DNA of 64,000 nt, taken from positions 233,013 through 297,012 of the forward strand of contig NZ_JNXI01000020.1 of NCBI RefSeq assembly GCF_000717055.1, in the 5' to 3' direction. The stretch's first letter is position 1, and every line of letters begins with the position of its first letter. Shown here one piece after another: positions 44,324 to 52,823 of this stretch. Source of the stretch: Streptomyces iakyrus (lineage in GTDB: Bacteria; Actinomycetota; Actinomycetes; Streptomycetales; Streptomycetaceae). The position numbers and the translations under genes are program-made. The notes below the pieces were generated by a model, which searched no databases, had not been told where the DNA came from, and worked only from the letters and a program-made list of their open reading frames with translations.

Positions 44324-45877
44324 ATGGAACGGCGCACGATCCTCACAGCCGGCACGGCGGCGATCGCCGCGGCCGCGAGCCCCTTCACCACCGCCTGCAC
44401 CCCGTCGGGCGACCGCTCCGCGGCCACGGCCGCCAACGCCTCGCGCACCACGACCACGTCGAGAGCCACCGCCGCCGGCTGGTCCGCCCTGGCCCGCGAC
44501 CTCGACGGCCCCCTGGTCCGCCCGGGCGACGCCGACTGGCCCGCGGCCCGGCAGCTCTACAACACCCGCTTCGACAGCCTGAAGCCCGCCGCGGTCGCGT
44601 ACGTGTCCCACCCGGAGGACATCCGCACGACCCTGGCCTACGCCCGCACCCACGCCCTGCGCGTGGCGATCCGCAACGGCGGCCACTCCTACGCCGGCTG
44701 GTCCTCCGGCGACGGCCGGCTGATCATCGACGTCTCCAAGCTCGGCCGCGTCCGGGCCTCCGGCACCACCGCGGTGGTCGGCGCCGGCGCCAAACTCATC
44801 GACGTCTACCGCGCCCTGGCCGCCAAGGGCGTCACGATCCCCGCCGGTTCGTGCCCGACCGTCGGTGTCTCGGGCCTCACCCTCGGCGGCGGCCACGGCG
44901 TGGTCTCCCGCGCCTACGGCCTGACCTGCGACAGCCTCACCCGGGCCACCCTGATCACCGCCGACGGCAAGCAGCTCACCGCCGACGCCCGGGAGAACAA
45001 GGACCTCTTCTGGGCCCTGCGCGGCGCCGGCAACGGCAACTTCGGCGTGGTCACGGAGCTGCACTTCAGGACCCACCCGGCCCCGCAGGGCGTCTCGGCG
45101 TACCTGTCCTGGCCCTGGTCCAGGGCGGCCGCGGTGGTGAAGGCCTGGCAGGAGTGGGGGCCGTCGCAGCCCGACGAGATCTGGTCGTCCCTGCACCTGG
45201 CGAACGCCGCGGGCGGCACCCCGACCGTCTCGGTCGCGGCGTTCTCCCTCGGCACGTACGGCGAGCTGAAGAACGCCGTCGACCGCCTGGCCGACCGCGT
45301 CGGCGCCCCGGCCCGCAGCGTCTCCCTCAAGCGCCGCTCGTACGAGGAGTCGATGGAGGTGTACGCGGGCTGCTCCTCGTTCCCGACGGACGCGCAGTGC
45401 CATCTGCCGGGCTCGACCCCGGGGCGTTCCCCGAAGGGCGCGCTGGGCCGCGAGACGTACGCGGCGGCGTCGGACTTCTTCGACCGCTCCCTGTCCACGG
45501 CCGGCATCCGCACGCTGCTGGCGCAGATCGGGTCGGTGCGCGGCGGCACGGGCAGCATCGCGCTGACCGCCCTCGGCGGAGCGGTCAACCGCGTCTCCCC
45601 CACGTCCACGGCGTTCGTCCACCGCCGCTCCCGCATGCTGGCCCAGTACATCGCCGCGTGGCGGGCCGGCACGAGCGGTGGGACGGCCCGCGACTGGCTG
45701 GCCTCCGCCCACAGGTCGATGCGCCCGTACGCCTCGGGGGCGGCTTACCAGAACTACACCGACCCGACGCTGACCGACTGGCGCAAGGCGTACTACGGCG
45801 ATGCGGCCACGCGCCTGACGAAGCTGAAGAAGCAGTACGACCCCGACCGCTTCTTCACGTATCCCCAGGCGCTGTAG
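44324..45877 (+). CDS. FAD-linked oxidoreductase (berberine-bridge-enzyme-like), exported
   Basis: 517 aa. N-terminus MERRTILTAGTAAIAAAASPF-TTACTPSG looks like a twin-arginine signal with a lipobox-like TTAC. PCMH-type FAD domain: IRNGGHSYAGWSSGDG with the His for 8-alpha-histidyl FAD, VSGLTLGGGHGVVSRAYGLTCDSL with the Cys for a 6-S-cysteinyl bond, so bicovalent FAD is expected. BBE C-terminal motif YQNYTDPTLTDWRKAYYG. Family members oxidise sugars, alkaloids or polyketides with O2. GGGAGG upstream of the ATG. Stand-alone gene; substrate not deducible. Confidence 0.92.
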   Translation: MERRTILTAGTAAIAAAASPFTTACTPSGDRSAATAANASRTTTTSRATAAGWSALARDLDGPLVRPGDADWPAARQLYNTRFDSLKPAAVAYVSHPEDIRTTLAYARTHALRVAIRNGGHSYAGWSSGDGRLIIDVSKLGRVRASGTTAVVGAGAKLIDVYRALAAKGVTIPAGSCPTVGVSGLTLGGGHGVVSRAYGLTCDSLTRATLITADGKQLTADARENKDLFWALRGAGNGNFGVVTELHFRTHPAPQGVSAYLSWPWSRAAAVVKAWQEWGPSQPDEIWSSLHLANAAGGTPTVSVAAFSLGTYGELKNAVDRLADRVGAPARSVSLKRRSYEESMEVYAGCSSFPTDAQCHLPGSTPGRSPKGALGRETYAAASDFFDRSLSTAGIRTLLAQIGSVRGGTGSIALTALGGAVNRVSPTSTAFVHRRSRMLAQYIAAWRAGTSGGTARDWLASAHRSMRPYASGAAYQNYTDPTLTDWRKAYYGDAATRLTKLKKQYDPDRFFTYPQAL

Positions 45878-45882
45878 GGCTG

Positions 45883-46581
45883 TTACGCGGCGAGGTCCCG
45901 CTCCGAGGCCCGCTCGCTGCGCGCCTCGGGGATCACCGTGTCCTCTCCTGACGCCCGCCCTCTGCTGCGCACCAGCCACCCCACCCGGGGCGAGCGCTCG
46001 ACGGCCTTGACCACCGGGGTCAGCAGGGCCATGGCGAGCGGCGACAGCAGCAGCGCCACGGCCGTGCCCAGCGCGAACCCGCCCACGACGTCCGTCGGAT
46101 AGTGCACGCCCATGTACACGCGGATGAACCCGCCGAACAGCGCCAGCACGAGCCCGATGAGCCCGAACTTCCGGTTGGCGACGAACAGGCCGACCGCCAG
46201 TGCCATGACGATCGTCGCGTGGTCGCTGACGAACGAGTAGTCGGTCTTGCCCTGGACGAGCACGTCGAGCCCCTGGTGGTCCAGGAACGGCCGGGGCCGT
46301 TCCACGAACCCCCGGATGGGCACGTTCACCAGCACGGCGACCCCGGCGGCCAGCGGCGCCCAGACCAGTGCGGCCACGGTGGAGGCCGCGTCCTCGTCGC
46401 CCCGCCGCCGCACGGTCCACCAGCACCACACCACGAGCAGGACGATGGCGAGCAGCAGCCCGTACTCACCGACGTACTCCATGACGCGGTCGAACCAGGC
46501 CGGCGCGTCCTTGGCCAGGCCATTGATGTCGTACAGCAGGTCGACGTCAGGGTTCGACCCGGAATCGGCGAGTCCAGCCAT
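45883..46581 (-). CDS. PAP2-family membrane phosphatase
   Basis: 232 aa, six TM helices. Phosphatase motifs: IRGFVERPRP (C1), SFVSDHATIVMA (C2) and FIRVYMGVHYPTDVVGG (C3). The C2 SDH in place of SGH and IR in place of SR are as in BcrC-like undecaprenyl pyrophosphatases, so a lipid-carrier or lipid phosphate substrate is likely. Start ATG 46581 (MAGLADSGSN) with GAAGGGG about 10 nt upstream; a longer form from 46641 adds only an Arg-rich stretch. Confidence 0.9.
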   Translation of the reverse strand: MAGLADSGSNPDVDLLYDINGLAKDAPAWFDRVMEYVGEYGLLLAIVLLVVWCWWTVRRRGDEDAASTVAALVWAPLAAGVAVLVNVPIRGFVERPRPFLDHQGLDVLVQGKTDYSFVSDHATIVMALAVGLFVANRKFGLIGLVLALFGGFIRVYMGVHYPTDVVGGFALGTAVALLLSPLAMALLTPVVKAVERSPRVGWLVRSRGRASGEDTVIPEARSERASERDLAA

Positions 46582-46827
46582 GGCGCTGCGGCCCCTTCGT
46601 CGTCTCTCCCGGCGCACTTGTGCGTGCGCCGCTCCTGCCACCCCCGTGGTTGTAGATCCGCTTCCGCTGCACGCGTGCGTGACGCGCGCCGAATGAACGT
46701 CTGCTCGGCTACGTCACCAGGAACGCATGGTCCCCGTCGATCCGTTCCACACTCCACCGAATGATCACGCAGACGTTATCGAAGAGAGATACGTCGTCGC
46801 AGCTCAGGGGGTGGGTTCACACACGGT

Positions 46828-47829
46828 TCACACCGTCGTGGGCAGTGCTTTCGCGCCATCTTCGGTGACGCGGGTGGCTCCGAAGTAGTCGGGGGTGTCG
46901 ATCGGGTCGAACCGGATGACGGCACCGGTCCGGGGCGCGTCGATCATGTACCCGCCTCCGACATAAATGCCGACATGCCGGATGGCACGGGAATTGGTGA
47001 GGTCGTCCGAGAAGAACACGAGGTCGCCGGGGAGCAGTTCGTCCCGCGAGGGGTGCGGACCGGCGTTGTACTGGTCGTTGGCGACGCGCGGCAGCTTGAT
47101 GCCCACGCTCGCGTAGGCGGCCTGGGTCAGTCCCGAGCAGTCGAAGCGTCCGCCCTGCTCAGCGGTGCCGGTACCGCCCCAGAGGTAGAGCGTGCCGAGC
47201 TTCTTCTGCGCGTACTCGATCGCGCCTGCGGCCTGCTCGGAGGGGTCGACCCGCCCGACCGGCGCCGCGAAGCTCTCCGAGAGCGTCGTGATCCGCTTCA
47301 CGTAGTTCCGGGTCTCGCTGTACGGCGGCACGCCCCCGTACTTGATCACCGCGTACGCCCCCGCGTTGTAGGCGGCCAGCATGTTTTCGGTCGGATTCCC
47401 GCCAACCTTCTTCACGTACGACGCGAGTTCGCAGTCGTAGGAGGCGGCGGAGGGGATCGCGTCCTTCGGATCCCACACGTCACGGTCGCCGTCGCCGTCG
47501 CCGTCGATGCCGTGACTGGCCCACGTTCCGGGGATGAACTGCGCTATGCCCTGCGCGGCGGCGTGGCTCTGGGCCCTGGGGTTGAAGCCGCTCTCCTGGT
47601 AGAGCTGCGCGGCGAGCAGGGCCGGGCTGATGGCGGGGCAGAGATTGCCCCACTTCTGCACGAGGGCCGCGTACGCGGCGGGCACCGATCCTTTGGCGAG
47701 CGATTTCGCCCCGCCGCCCACGCCGTTGACCAGGTTTCCGGCGACGAGGTAGACCCCGACGACGAGCAGCATCACGAAGGCCAGGGCGGAGCTGATGGCG
47801 ACACTCGCCACGATCCATGCCTTACGCAC
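46828..47829 (-). CDS. membrane-anchored lytic transglycosylase - NlpC/P60 hydrolase
   Basis: 333 aa. TM anchor about 6-33; SLT domain about 55-190 with catalytic Glu in LYQESGFNPRAQS and a DGDGDGDRDVWDPKDA acidic loop that may bind calcium; NlpC/P60 domain about 200-333 with Cys in RFDCSGLTQAAY and His in IRHVGIYVGGG. Such two-enzyme proteins open peptidoglycan for conjugation or type IV secretion machines (e.g. Tn916-like Orf14), which fits the type IV-like operon at 52.4-59.6 kb. GTG 47829 preferred (GAGGGG 9 nt upstream); TTG 47835 is an alternative. Confidence 0.93.
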   Translation of the reverse strand: MRKAWIVASVAISSALAFVMLLVVGVYLVAGNLVNGVGGGAKSLAKGSVPAAYAALVQKWGNLCPAISPALLAAQLYQESGFNPRAQSHAAAQGIAQFIPGTWASHGIDGDGDGDRDVWDPKDAIPSAASYDCELASYVKKVGGNPTENMLAAYNAGAYAVIKYGGVPPYSETRNYVKRITTLSESFAAPVGRVDPSEQAAGAIEYAQKKLGTLYLWGGTGTAEQGGRFDCSGLTQAAYASVGIKLPRVANDQYNAGPHPSRDELLPGDLVFFSDDLTNSRAIRHVGIYVGGGYMIDAPRTGAVIRFDPIDTPDYFGATRVTEDGAKALPTTV

Positions 47830-47866
47830 CGTCAACCGCCCCTCGCTGCCCAGGAGTCCGTTGGTC

Positions 47867-47895
47867 AGTGTAGAGGCGGCCGGCTCACCCGGGAA
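47867..47895 (-). promoter_or_regulatory. promoter of the transglycosylase/NlpC gene
   Basis: TTCCCG (47890-47895 on the minus strand), 17-nt spacer, TACACT (47867-47872); predicted start about 47860, giving a ~30-nt leader with its GAGGGG ribosome site. Confidence 0.45.
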
Positions 47896-48000
47896 TGATC
47901 ACGGGGAGGGGAGTCGGGGCGGACGGAGGAACGGGCCACAGCACGGGCAGCACGGCGAGAGCACGGTGGTTCCGGCCGGGCGCACGGGTTCACGGCCCGT

Positions 48001-48090
48001 CACGGATTTGCCGCCTGCTTCACGTCCCGTCACGGATACGCCGCCTGCTTCACTCCCGGTCACGGATACGCCGCCGCCTGCTCGTACAGC
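48001..48090. repeat. three tandem 30-bp repeats at the 3' end of the protease gene
   Basis: Units begin at 48001, 48031 and 48061, each starting cacggatNNgccgcc; the first two differ at a few positions and the third carries a 3-nt insertion and diverges at its end. The unit at 48061 encodes the last codons of the protease; the others lie downstream of its stop. Confidence 0.75.
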
Positions 48091-48770
48091 CGCCGCGCCT
48101 GCGCGCCGAGGACCACGCTGTAGGAGACGCCGGAGGTGGTCCCGCCCTGGTCGTGCCCGCCGAGGACCCCGACGACCTGCCCGTCCCCGTTCACCCAGGG
48201 GCTGCCGCTGGTGCCACCGCTGAACCCGGGGCACGCGATGCGCTGCTGGGTGCGGCTGAGCGCGTGCGGCTCGGCGGTGCAGCTGACGGCCGTCTCGCGC
48301 GCGTCGGGATACCCGGTGACGGTCACCGCGGTGGCCCCGGTCGCCGTGCCCGTGACGAACCGGTTCCCGCCGACGGCGTCCTGGACCTCCTCCCCGCCCC
48401 GGGGCGCGACCGCGGCGAATCCCACGTCGCTGTCCTCGTCCCGCCCGGCGGCCCACCCGCGGGCCAGGAACCGCCGCCGTACCGTCCACTGCCCGTAGGG
48501 CGCACGTCCGTCCCGGTACCCCGGCACGAAGACCAGCCCTCCGCCACCGCCCAGGCAGTGCGCCGCGGTCACGATCAGATTCCGGTGCGGGGCGTCCACC
48601 ACGGACGCCGTACAGAAGTGCCGTCCCCCCGCGGCGGGCACGAGCACCCCGACCCGGGCGTCCCGCGCGGTGACGGTCACCCCGAGGGGCCCGCCACCGT
48701 CGTCGGCGGTGGCGACGGACACGGTGAGGAGGGCGACGAGCATGACGACGACGGCCAGGACGCGCTTCAC
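48060..48770 (-). CDS. secreted trypsin-like serine protease
   Basis: 236 aa. Signal peptide about 1-24 (VKRVLAVVVMLVALLTVSV, cleavage near ATA). Chymotrypsin fold with His in VTAAHCLGGG, Asp in DEDSDVGFAAV and Ser in GGTSGSPWVNGDG. Four cysteines in the mature part likely pair. GTG start 48770; no clear Shine-Dalgarno. The stop falls within a tandem repeat array. It resembles glutamyl-endopeptidase-like S1 proteases; target unknown. Confidence 0.9.
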   Translation of the reverse strand: MKRVLAVVVMLVALLTVSVATADDGGGPLGVTVTARDARVGVLVPAAGGRHFCTASVVDAPHRNLIVTAAHCLGGGGGLVFVPGYRDGRAPYGQWTVRRRFLARGWAAGRDEDSDVGFAAVAPRGGEEVQDAVGGNRFVTGTATGATAVTVTGYPDARETAVSCTAEPHALSRTQQRIACPGFSGGTSGSPWVNGDGQVVGVLGGHDQGGTTSGVSYSVVLGAQARRLYEQAAAYP

Positions 48771-48805
48771 CGGGGGGACTGTGCCGGACGAAGGTGAGAG
48801 GAACG

Positions 48806-49738
48806 TCAGATGCCTGCCTGCTCGTCCTGGGCGAGCGGGAAGTGGGTGCCCGTCAGTTCCTCCGAGACCCGCCACAGCCGCCGGGCCGTCAGCGGATCGC
48901 CGGCGGCGCGGGAGCGCCCCACCAGGGTCGGGGCCCCGCGCATCTCGCCCAGGCCGTCGGGACCCACGTAGCTCGCGCCGGGGAGGTCCTCGGTGGCGGC
49001 GTAGAGGGTGGGGAGGGCGCCCGCGCGGTCGTCCTGCGCGAAGAACCTGTTGCCGAGGCGCATGAAGGCGCGCAGCACCGGGCTGGCCGCGTGGCTCTGG
49101 AGGTTGGTCGCCGCGTACCCGGGGTGTGCGGCCAGGGCGCGGACCGGGGAGCCCGACTCCGTGAGGCGGCGCTGGAGTTCCAGGGTGAACAGCAGGTTGG
49201 CGAGCTTGGACCGGGCGTAGGCGCGCTGCGGGGTGTAGTTCGCCGCCAGGTCCAGGTCGTCGAAGTCGATCCTCGCGCCGCCCCAGCGGTGGGCGCCCGA
49301 GGAGACCGTGACGACGCGGTCGGTGATGTGCGGCAGCAGCAGGTTCGTCAGGGCGAAGTGCCCGAGATGGTTCGTGCCGAACTGCATCTCGAAGCCGTCC
49401 TTGGTGCGCTGTCTGGGCAGCATCATCACGCCGGCGTTGTTGACGAGGAGGTGCAGCGGCCCCTGCCAGGCCTCGGCGAAGGCCCGCACGGAGGCCAGGT
49501 CCGCCAGGTCCAGCCGGCGCACCTCGGTGCTGCCGTGGACGGCCGCCGCCGCGGCCCGCCCGCGCTCGGTGTCCCGTACGGCGAGGACGACGTGCGCCCC
49601 CGCCCGGGCGAGCGCGTCGGCCGCGGTGAGGCCGATGCCGCTGTTGGCGCCGGTGACGACGACGGTCCGCCCGCCGAGGTCGGGCAGGCGGTCCGCGCTC
49701 CATGTCCCGCCGCTCTGGGTGTTCGTCTTCTCAGCCAT
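48806..49738 (-). CDS. short-chain dehydrogenase/reductase
   Basis: 310 aa. Rossmann nucleotide loop TVVVTGANSGIGLTAADALA, NNAGVMM, and the catalytic pair YARSK preceded by Ser in VVTVSSGAHRWGG. The RDTERGR after strand 2 suggests NADP. Similar to retinol-dehydrogenase-like actinobacterial SDRs. Leaderless: TACATT lies 6 nt before the ATG. Divergent from a TetR regulator that probably represses it. Confidence 0.93.
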   Translation of the reverse strand: MAEKTNTQSGGTWSADRLPDLGGRTVVVTGANSGIGLTAADALARAGAHVVLAVRDTERGRAAAAAVHGSTEVRRLDLADLASVRAFAEAWQGPLHLLVNNAGVMMLPRQRTKDGFEMQFGTNHLGHFALTNLLLPHITDRVVTVSSGAHRWGGARIDFDDLDLAANYTPQRAYARSKLANLLFTLELQRRLTESGSPVRALAAHPGYAATNLQSHAASPVLRAFMRLGNRFFAQDDRAGALPTLYAATEDLPGASYVGPDGLGEMRGAPTLVGRSRAAGDPLTARRLWRVSEELTGTHFPLAQDEQAGI

Positions 49739-49744
49739 GACCCG

Positions 49745-49811
49745 AATGTAGGCGCCGTCAACAATGCTGTCAATGACAACAATGATGGCATCGCCAACAT
49801 CGGGATACGAT
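49745..49811. promoter_or_regulatory. divergent SDR/TetR promoters with palindrome
   Basis: Minus strand: TTGACA (49768-49773), 17-nt spacer, TACATT (49745-49750), an almost consensus promoter for the SDR gene. Plus strand: TACGAT (49806-49811), 7 nt before the TetR ATG at 49819. The palindrome TGTCA-A-TGACA (49768-49778) covers the SDR -35 and is a good TetR operator candidate. Confidence 0.65.
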
Positions 49812-49818
49812 GGTGCGC

Positions 49819-50427
49819 ATGCCAGCCAGCCGCCCGGCGGAGAGCCGCCCCTACCACCACGGAGACCTGCGCTCCACCCTGCTCGCCGGCGCGGAACGCA
49901 CCCTGCGGGAGAAGGGGACCGGCGCGCTGTCGCTGCGCGAGCTGGCCCGGGAGGCGGGCGTCAGCCACGCCGCGCCCGGCCGCCACTTCAAGGACAAGCA
50001 GGCCCTGCTCGACGCCCTGGCACTCGTCGGCTACGACCGGCTGGGCCAGGCCCTGTCGGCCGCCGACGACCCCGCCCTCCCCCTGGAGCGGCGGCTCACC
50101 GTGCTGGCCCGGGCCTACCTCGCGTTCTCGATCGACAACGCCGAGCTGCTGGAGCTCATGTACGCCCGCAAGCACGAGCCGGACGCCTCCGAGCAGATGG
50201 CCGCCGCCGTCGACCGGACGGTGGGCTCCCTGGAGCGGGTCATCGCCGACGCCCAGGAACGCGGCGAGATCGTCGCGGGCGACCCCCAGCACCTGACCCT
50301 GCTGACCGGCGCCACCCTCCAGGGCATCGCCTCCTTCGCGGCGGGCGGCATGCTCGCGCCCGAGGCGGCCCTCGACGGCATCGAGGAGTTCGTCCACCTC
50401 CTCCTGCACGGCCTCAAGCCCCGCTGA
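49819..50427 (+). CDS. TetR-family transcriptional regulator
   Basis: 202 aa. N-terminal TetR helix-turn-helix (YHHGDLRSTLLAGAERTLRE, LSLRELAREAGVSHAAPGRHF, KDKQALLDALA) and a helical ligand domain. ATG 49819 chosen over 49810 because the latter lies within the TACGAT -10. Likely represses the divergent SDR gene and itself. Confidence 0.92.
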   Translation: MPASRPAESRPYHHGDLRSTLLAGAERTLREKGTGALSLRELAREAGVSHAAPGRHFKDKQALLDALALVGYDRLGQALSAADDPALPLERRLTVLARAYLAFSIDNAELLELMYARKHEPDASEQMAAAVDRTVGSLERVIADAQERGEIVAGDPQHLTLLTGATLQGIASFAAGGMLAPEAALDGIEEFVHLLLHGLKPR

Positions 50428-50537
50428 TCCCGGCCTCCGGGGTCAAGCCGCACCCATCGCCCGGCCATCGGCCCGTCAGCGATCAGTAAGCCCTCAACCT
50501 CCTTCAGCAATGCGGAGGTCAGGATTCCGAAACTCGT

Positions 50538-50560
50538 CTTGTTGTCACGTACCCAACAAG
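50538..50560. repeat. inverted repeat upstream of the sedolisin gene
   Basis: cttgttg (50538-50544) and caacaag (50554-50560) around 9 nt, about 95 nt before the TTG start. Possible regulatory site. Confidence 0.4.
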
Positions 50561-50654
50561 CGATCGTCGTCGCGGGTCGCCGCCCCCGCCGGGAAACGCA
50601 CCGGCGGTTCCCCCACCCGCAGGCCTCTGCCCACCACTGCCAGGAGGCTGTACC

Positions 50655-51947
50655 TTGCGCACGACACCGCACAACACCCTCTCCACACACCGCAGATGGC
50701 GCCGCACGCTCTCCGCCGTCACCGCAACCGCCGCGCTCCTCCTCACCGGCCTCGCCACCGCCGCCCAGGCCCAGGCCGCCGCGGACACGAGCACCTCCAA
50801 GGTCACCTGGACCCGTTCCTGCGCCCTGCCCCGCCACCAGGACGAGATGGCCTGCAACGCCCTGCGCGTCACGGGAGGCGTCACCGCCTTCCAGAAGCAG
50901 CACGGCATGTCGGCGAAGACCGCCGAAGCCACCTCCCCCTCCGGCTACGGCCCCACCGACCTGCGCAGCGCCTACGGCCTGGCCTCCGCCGCCACGAGCA
51001 ACGGCTCCGGCCGGACCATCGCCATCGTCGACGCCTACGACGACCCGAACGCCGAGTCCGACCTCGCCGCCTACCGCTCGCACTACGGCCTGCCCGCCTG
51101 CACCACCGCGAACGGCTGCTTCAAGAAGGTGAGCCAGACCGGCTCCACCACCGCCCTCCCCACCGCCGACAGCGGCTGGGCCGGCGAGATCTCCCTCGAC
51201 CTCGACATGGCGAGCGCGGTCTGCCCCAACTGCCACATCACCCTCGTCGAGGCGAAGTCGGCGACCATGGCCAACCTCGGCACCGCCGTCAACGAGGCCG
51301 TCGCCCTGGGCGCCAAGTACGTCTCCAACAGCTACGGCGGCGGCGAGTCCTCCTCCGACGCCTCCTACGACTCCGCCTACTTCAACCACCCGGGCGTCGC
51401 CATCACCGTCAGCGCGGGCGACGCCGGCTACGGCGCCGAGTACCCGGCCGCGTCGAAGTACGTGACGGCCGTCGGCGGCACCAGCCTCACCGCCTCCTCC
51501 ACCGCCCGCGGCTGGACCGAGAGCGTCTGGCGGACCAGCAGCACCGAGGGCACCGGCTCCGGGTGCTCCGCCTACGACACCAAGCCCGCCTGGCAGACCG
51601 ACACCGGCTGCACCCGGCGCATGATCGCCGACATCTCGGCCGTCGCCGACCCGGCGACCGGCGTCTCCGTCTACGACACCTACGGCGCCGACGGCCAGGG
51701 CTGGGCCACCTACGGCGGCACCAGCGCCTCCGCCCCGATCATCGCAAGCGTCTACGCCCTCGCGGGCACCCCGTCCACCGGCTCCTACCCCGCCGAGTTC
51801 CCCTACGCGAACACCTCCGCCCTGAACGACGTCACCAGCGGCAGCAACGGCAGCTGCACGACCAGCTACTTCTGCACCGCCCGGACGGGCTACGACGGTC
51901 CGACCGGCCTGGGCACCCCGGAGGGACTCGGCGCCTTCACCGGCTGA
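50655..51947 (+). CDS. secreted S53 (sedolisin) serine-carboxyl peptidase
   Basis: 430 aa. Signal peptide about 1-42 (ends AQAQAAA). Sedolisin catalytic residues: Glu and Asp in GWAGEISLDLDMA, oxyanion Asp in VSAGDAGYGAEY and nucleophile Ser in YGGTSASAPIIA. The usual ~180-residue inhibitory pro-domain is missing; only about 60 residues precede GYGPTDLRSAYGL. Cysteine pairs suggest disulfides. TTG start with AGGAGG 7 nt upstream. Acid-active secreted protease by family. Confidence 0.92.
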   Translation: MRTTPHNTLSTHRRWRRTLSAVTATAALLLTGLATAAQAQAAADTSTSKVTWTRSCALPRHQDEMACNALRVTGGVTAFQKQHGMSAKTAEATSPSGYGPTDLRSAYGLASAATSNGSGRTIAIVDAYDDPNAESDLAAYRSHYGLPACTTANGCFKKVSQTGSTTALPTADSGWAGEISLDLDMASAVCPNCHITLVEAKSATMANLGTAVNEAVALGAKYVSNSYGGGESSSDASYDSAYFNHPGVAITVSAGDAGYGAEYPAASKYVTAVGGTSLTASSTARGWTESVWRTSSTEGTGSGCSAYDTKPAWQTDTGCTRRMIADISAVADPATGVSVYDTYGADGQGWATYGGTSASAPIIASVYALAGTPSTGSYPAEFPYANTSALNDVTSGSNGSCTTSYFCTARTGYDGPTGLGTPEGLGAFTG

Positions 51948-52020
51948 CGCCTCCCGGACGGTGACAGACCGTCACCGAAGAACGCCACCGGGGCCGTGGG
52001 GGCCCGGGGTCGGCCGAAGA

Positions 52021-52056
52021 CGAAGGGGCCGCGGCAACCCAGCCGCGGCCCCTTCG
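52021..52056 (+). terminator. terminator of the sedolisin gene
   Basis: Perfect 15-bp stem (52021-52035 with 52042-52056) and 6-nt loop, about 74 nt after the stop codon. Confidence 0.85.
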
Positions 52057-52424
52057 CCGTGCCGGGTAGCCTTCACCCCGGGAACACCGGCGCGACCACT
52101 CACCCGATCAGCCGTCAGAAACAGCCCACAAGGGTGAGAAAGACCGCAAGAGGGCACAACGACGGAACCACACACCAGGTTCCGCTCCGACCTCATTGCC
52201 CGGCGTGACCTGCCGTGATACACAGAGTGACCATACGATCCTTCGCACACCACCCGTCGCCTCCCCTAGGGGCGGGAGCGGAAGGGTGGCAAGGTATTCG
52301 TACGAAACCCGCCAATCAATGACGCCAAGTCGACATCCGACAGCATCATTGTCGGCGAGAATGAGGCCTGACCTCTGCACGACCGCAGAGGATGCGGAAC
52401 TACCCAACAGGGGCGGTGACTTAC
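52057..52424. other. gene-free region before the type IV-like operon
   Basis: 368 nt with no convincing ORF on either strand and lower GC than its surroundings. It holds the palindrome cccctagggg (52263-52272) and ccgaca-N7-tgtcgg (52337-52355), the latter 70 nt before the first gene and possibly an operator. The operon promoter must lie here, but no strong -35/-10 pair is evident by eye. Confidence 0.6.
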
Positions 52425-52733
52425 ATGCTCTTTGCGGCCGACAAGGGAGACATCAACACCATCATCGGCGGGATCGCTCCGGACTGGGGCCCCTTCGGCA
52501 GCCTGGGCAACGAGGCGAAGGTGATGATCGAGGTCGTGATGGCGGTGGCCATCCTGCTCTGCCTCGGCATCGCCATCTGGGGCGCCGCCAAGCAGCGCAT
52601 CGGAGCGACCGCCCTGCGCGACACCTTCAGCGCGGAGCAGGGCAAGGGCCTCATCATCGCGGGTCTGACGGGAGTCTTCATCATCGGCTCACTCGGCACG
52701 CTGTTCACCATCGTGTACGGCATGGCCGTGTAG
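52425..52733 (+). CDS. small two-TM membrane protein, first gene of type IV-like operon
   Basis: 102 aa: MLFAADKGDINTIIGGIAPD, TM1 about 33-56 (VMIEVVMAVAILLCLGIAIW), a basic loop with a short helix (KQRIGATALRDTF), TM2 about 74-100. Two close TM helices, small size and first position resemble VirB2/VirB3-class subunits of type IV machines, although no signal peptide is present. ATG 52425 chosen; GTG 52416 and ATG 52392 are alternatives. Confidence 0.8.
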   Translation: MLFAADKGDINTIIGGIAPDWGPFGSLGNEAKVMIEVVMAVAILLCLGIAIWGAAKQRIGATALRDTFSAEQGKGLIIAGLTGVFIIGSLGTLFTIVYGMAV

Positions 52734-52823
52734 CCCGGGCACCGACCGCCCGGCCGGGCACGCCCGGCTCCCTCTCCATCCCACCCGCCCGTCGTGCCCA
52801 CCGGCTGAGGTTGCGTTTCCCTG

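Noticed and set aside
43952..46429. 825-aa minus-strand frame over the BBE gene
   Set aside because: Shadow of the flavoenzyme gene and part of the PAP2 gene; no signal, motif or ribosome site.
48001..48090. CRISPR array
   Set aside because: The 30-bp units are contiguous, with no spacers, only three copies, and overlap a coding end.
52108..52407. 99-aa minus-strand ORF before the type IV-like operon
   Set aside because: No ribosome site, mixed composition and no coding-like third-position GC bias; it lies across the presumed promoter region.
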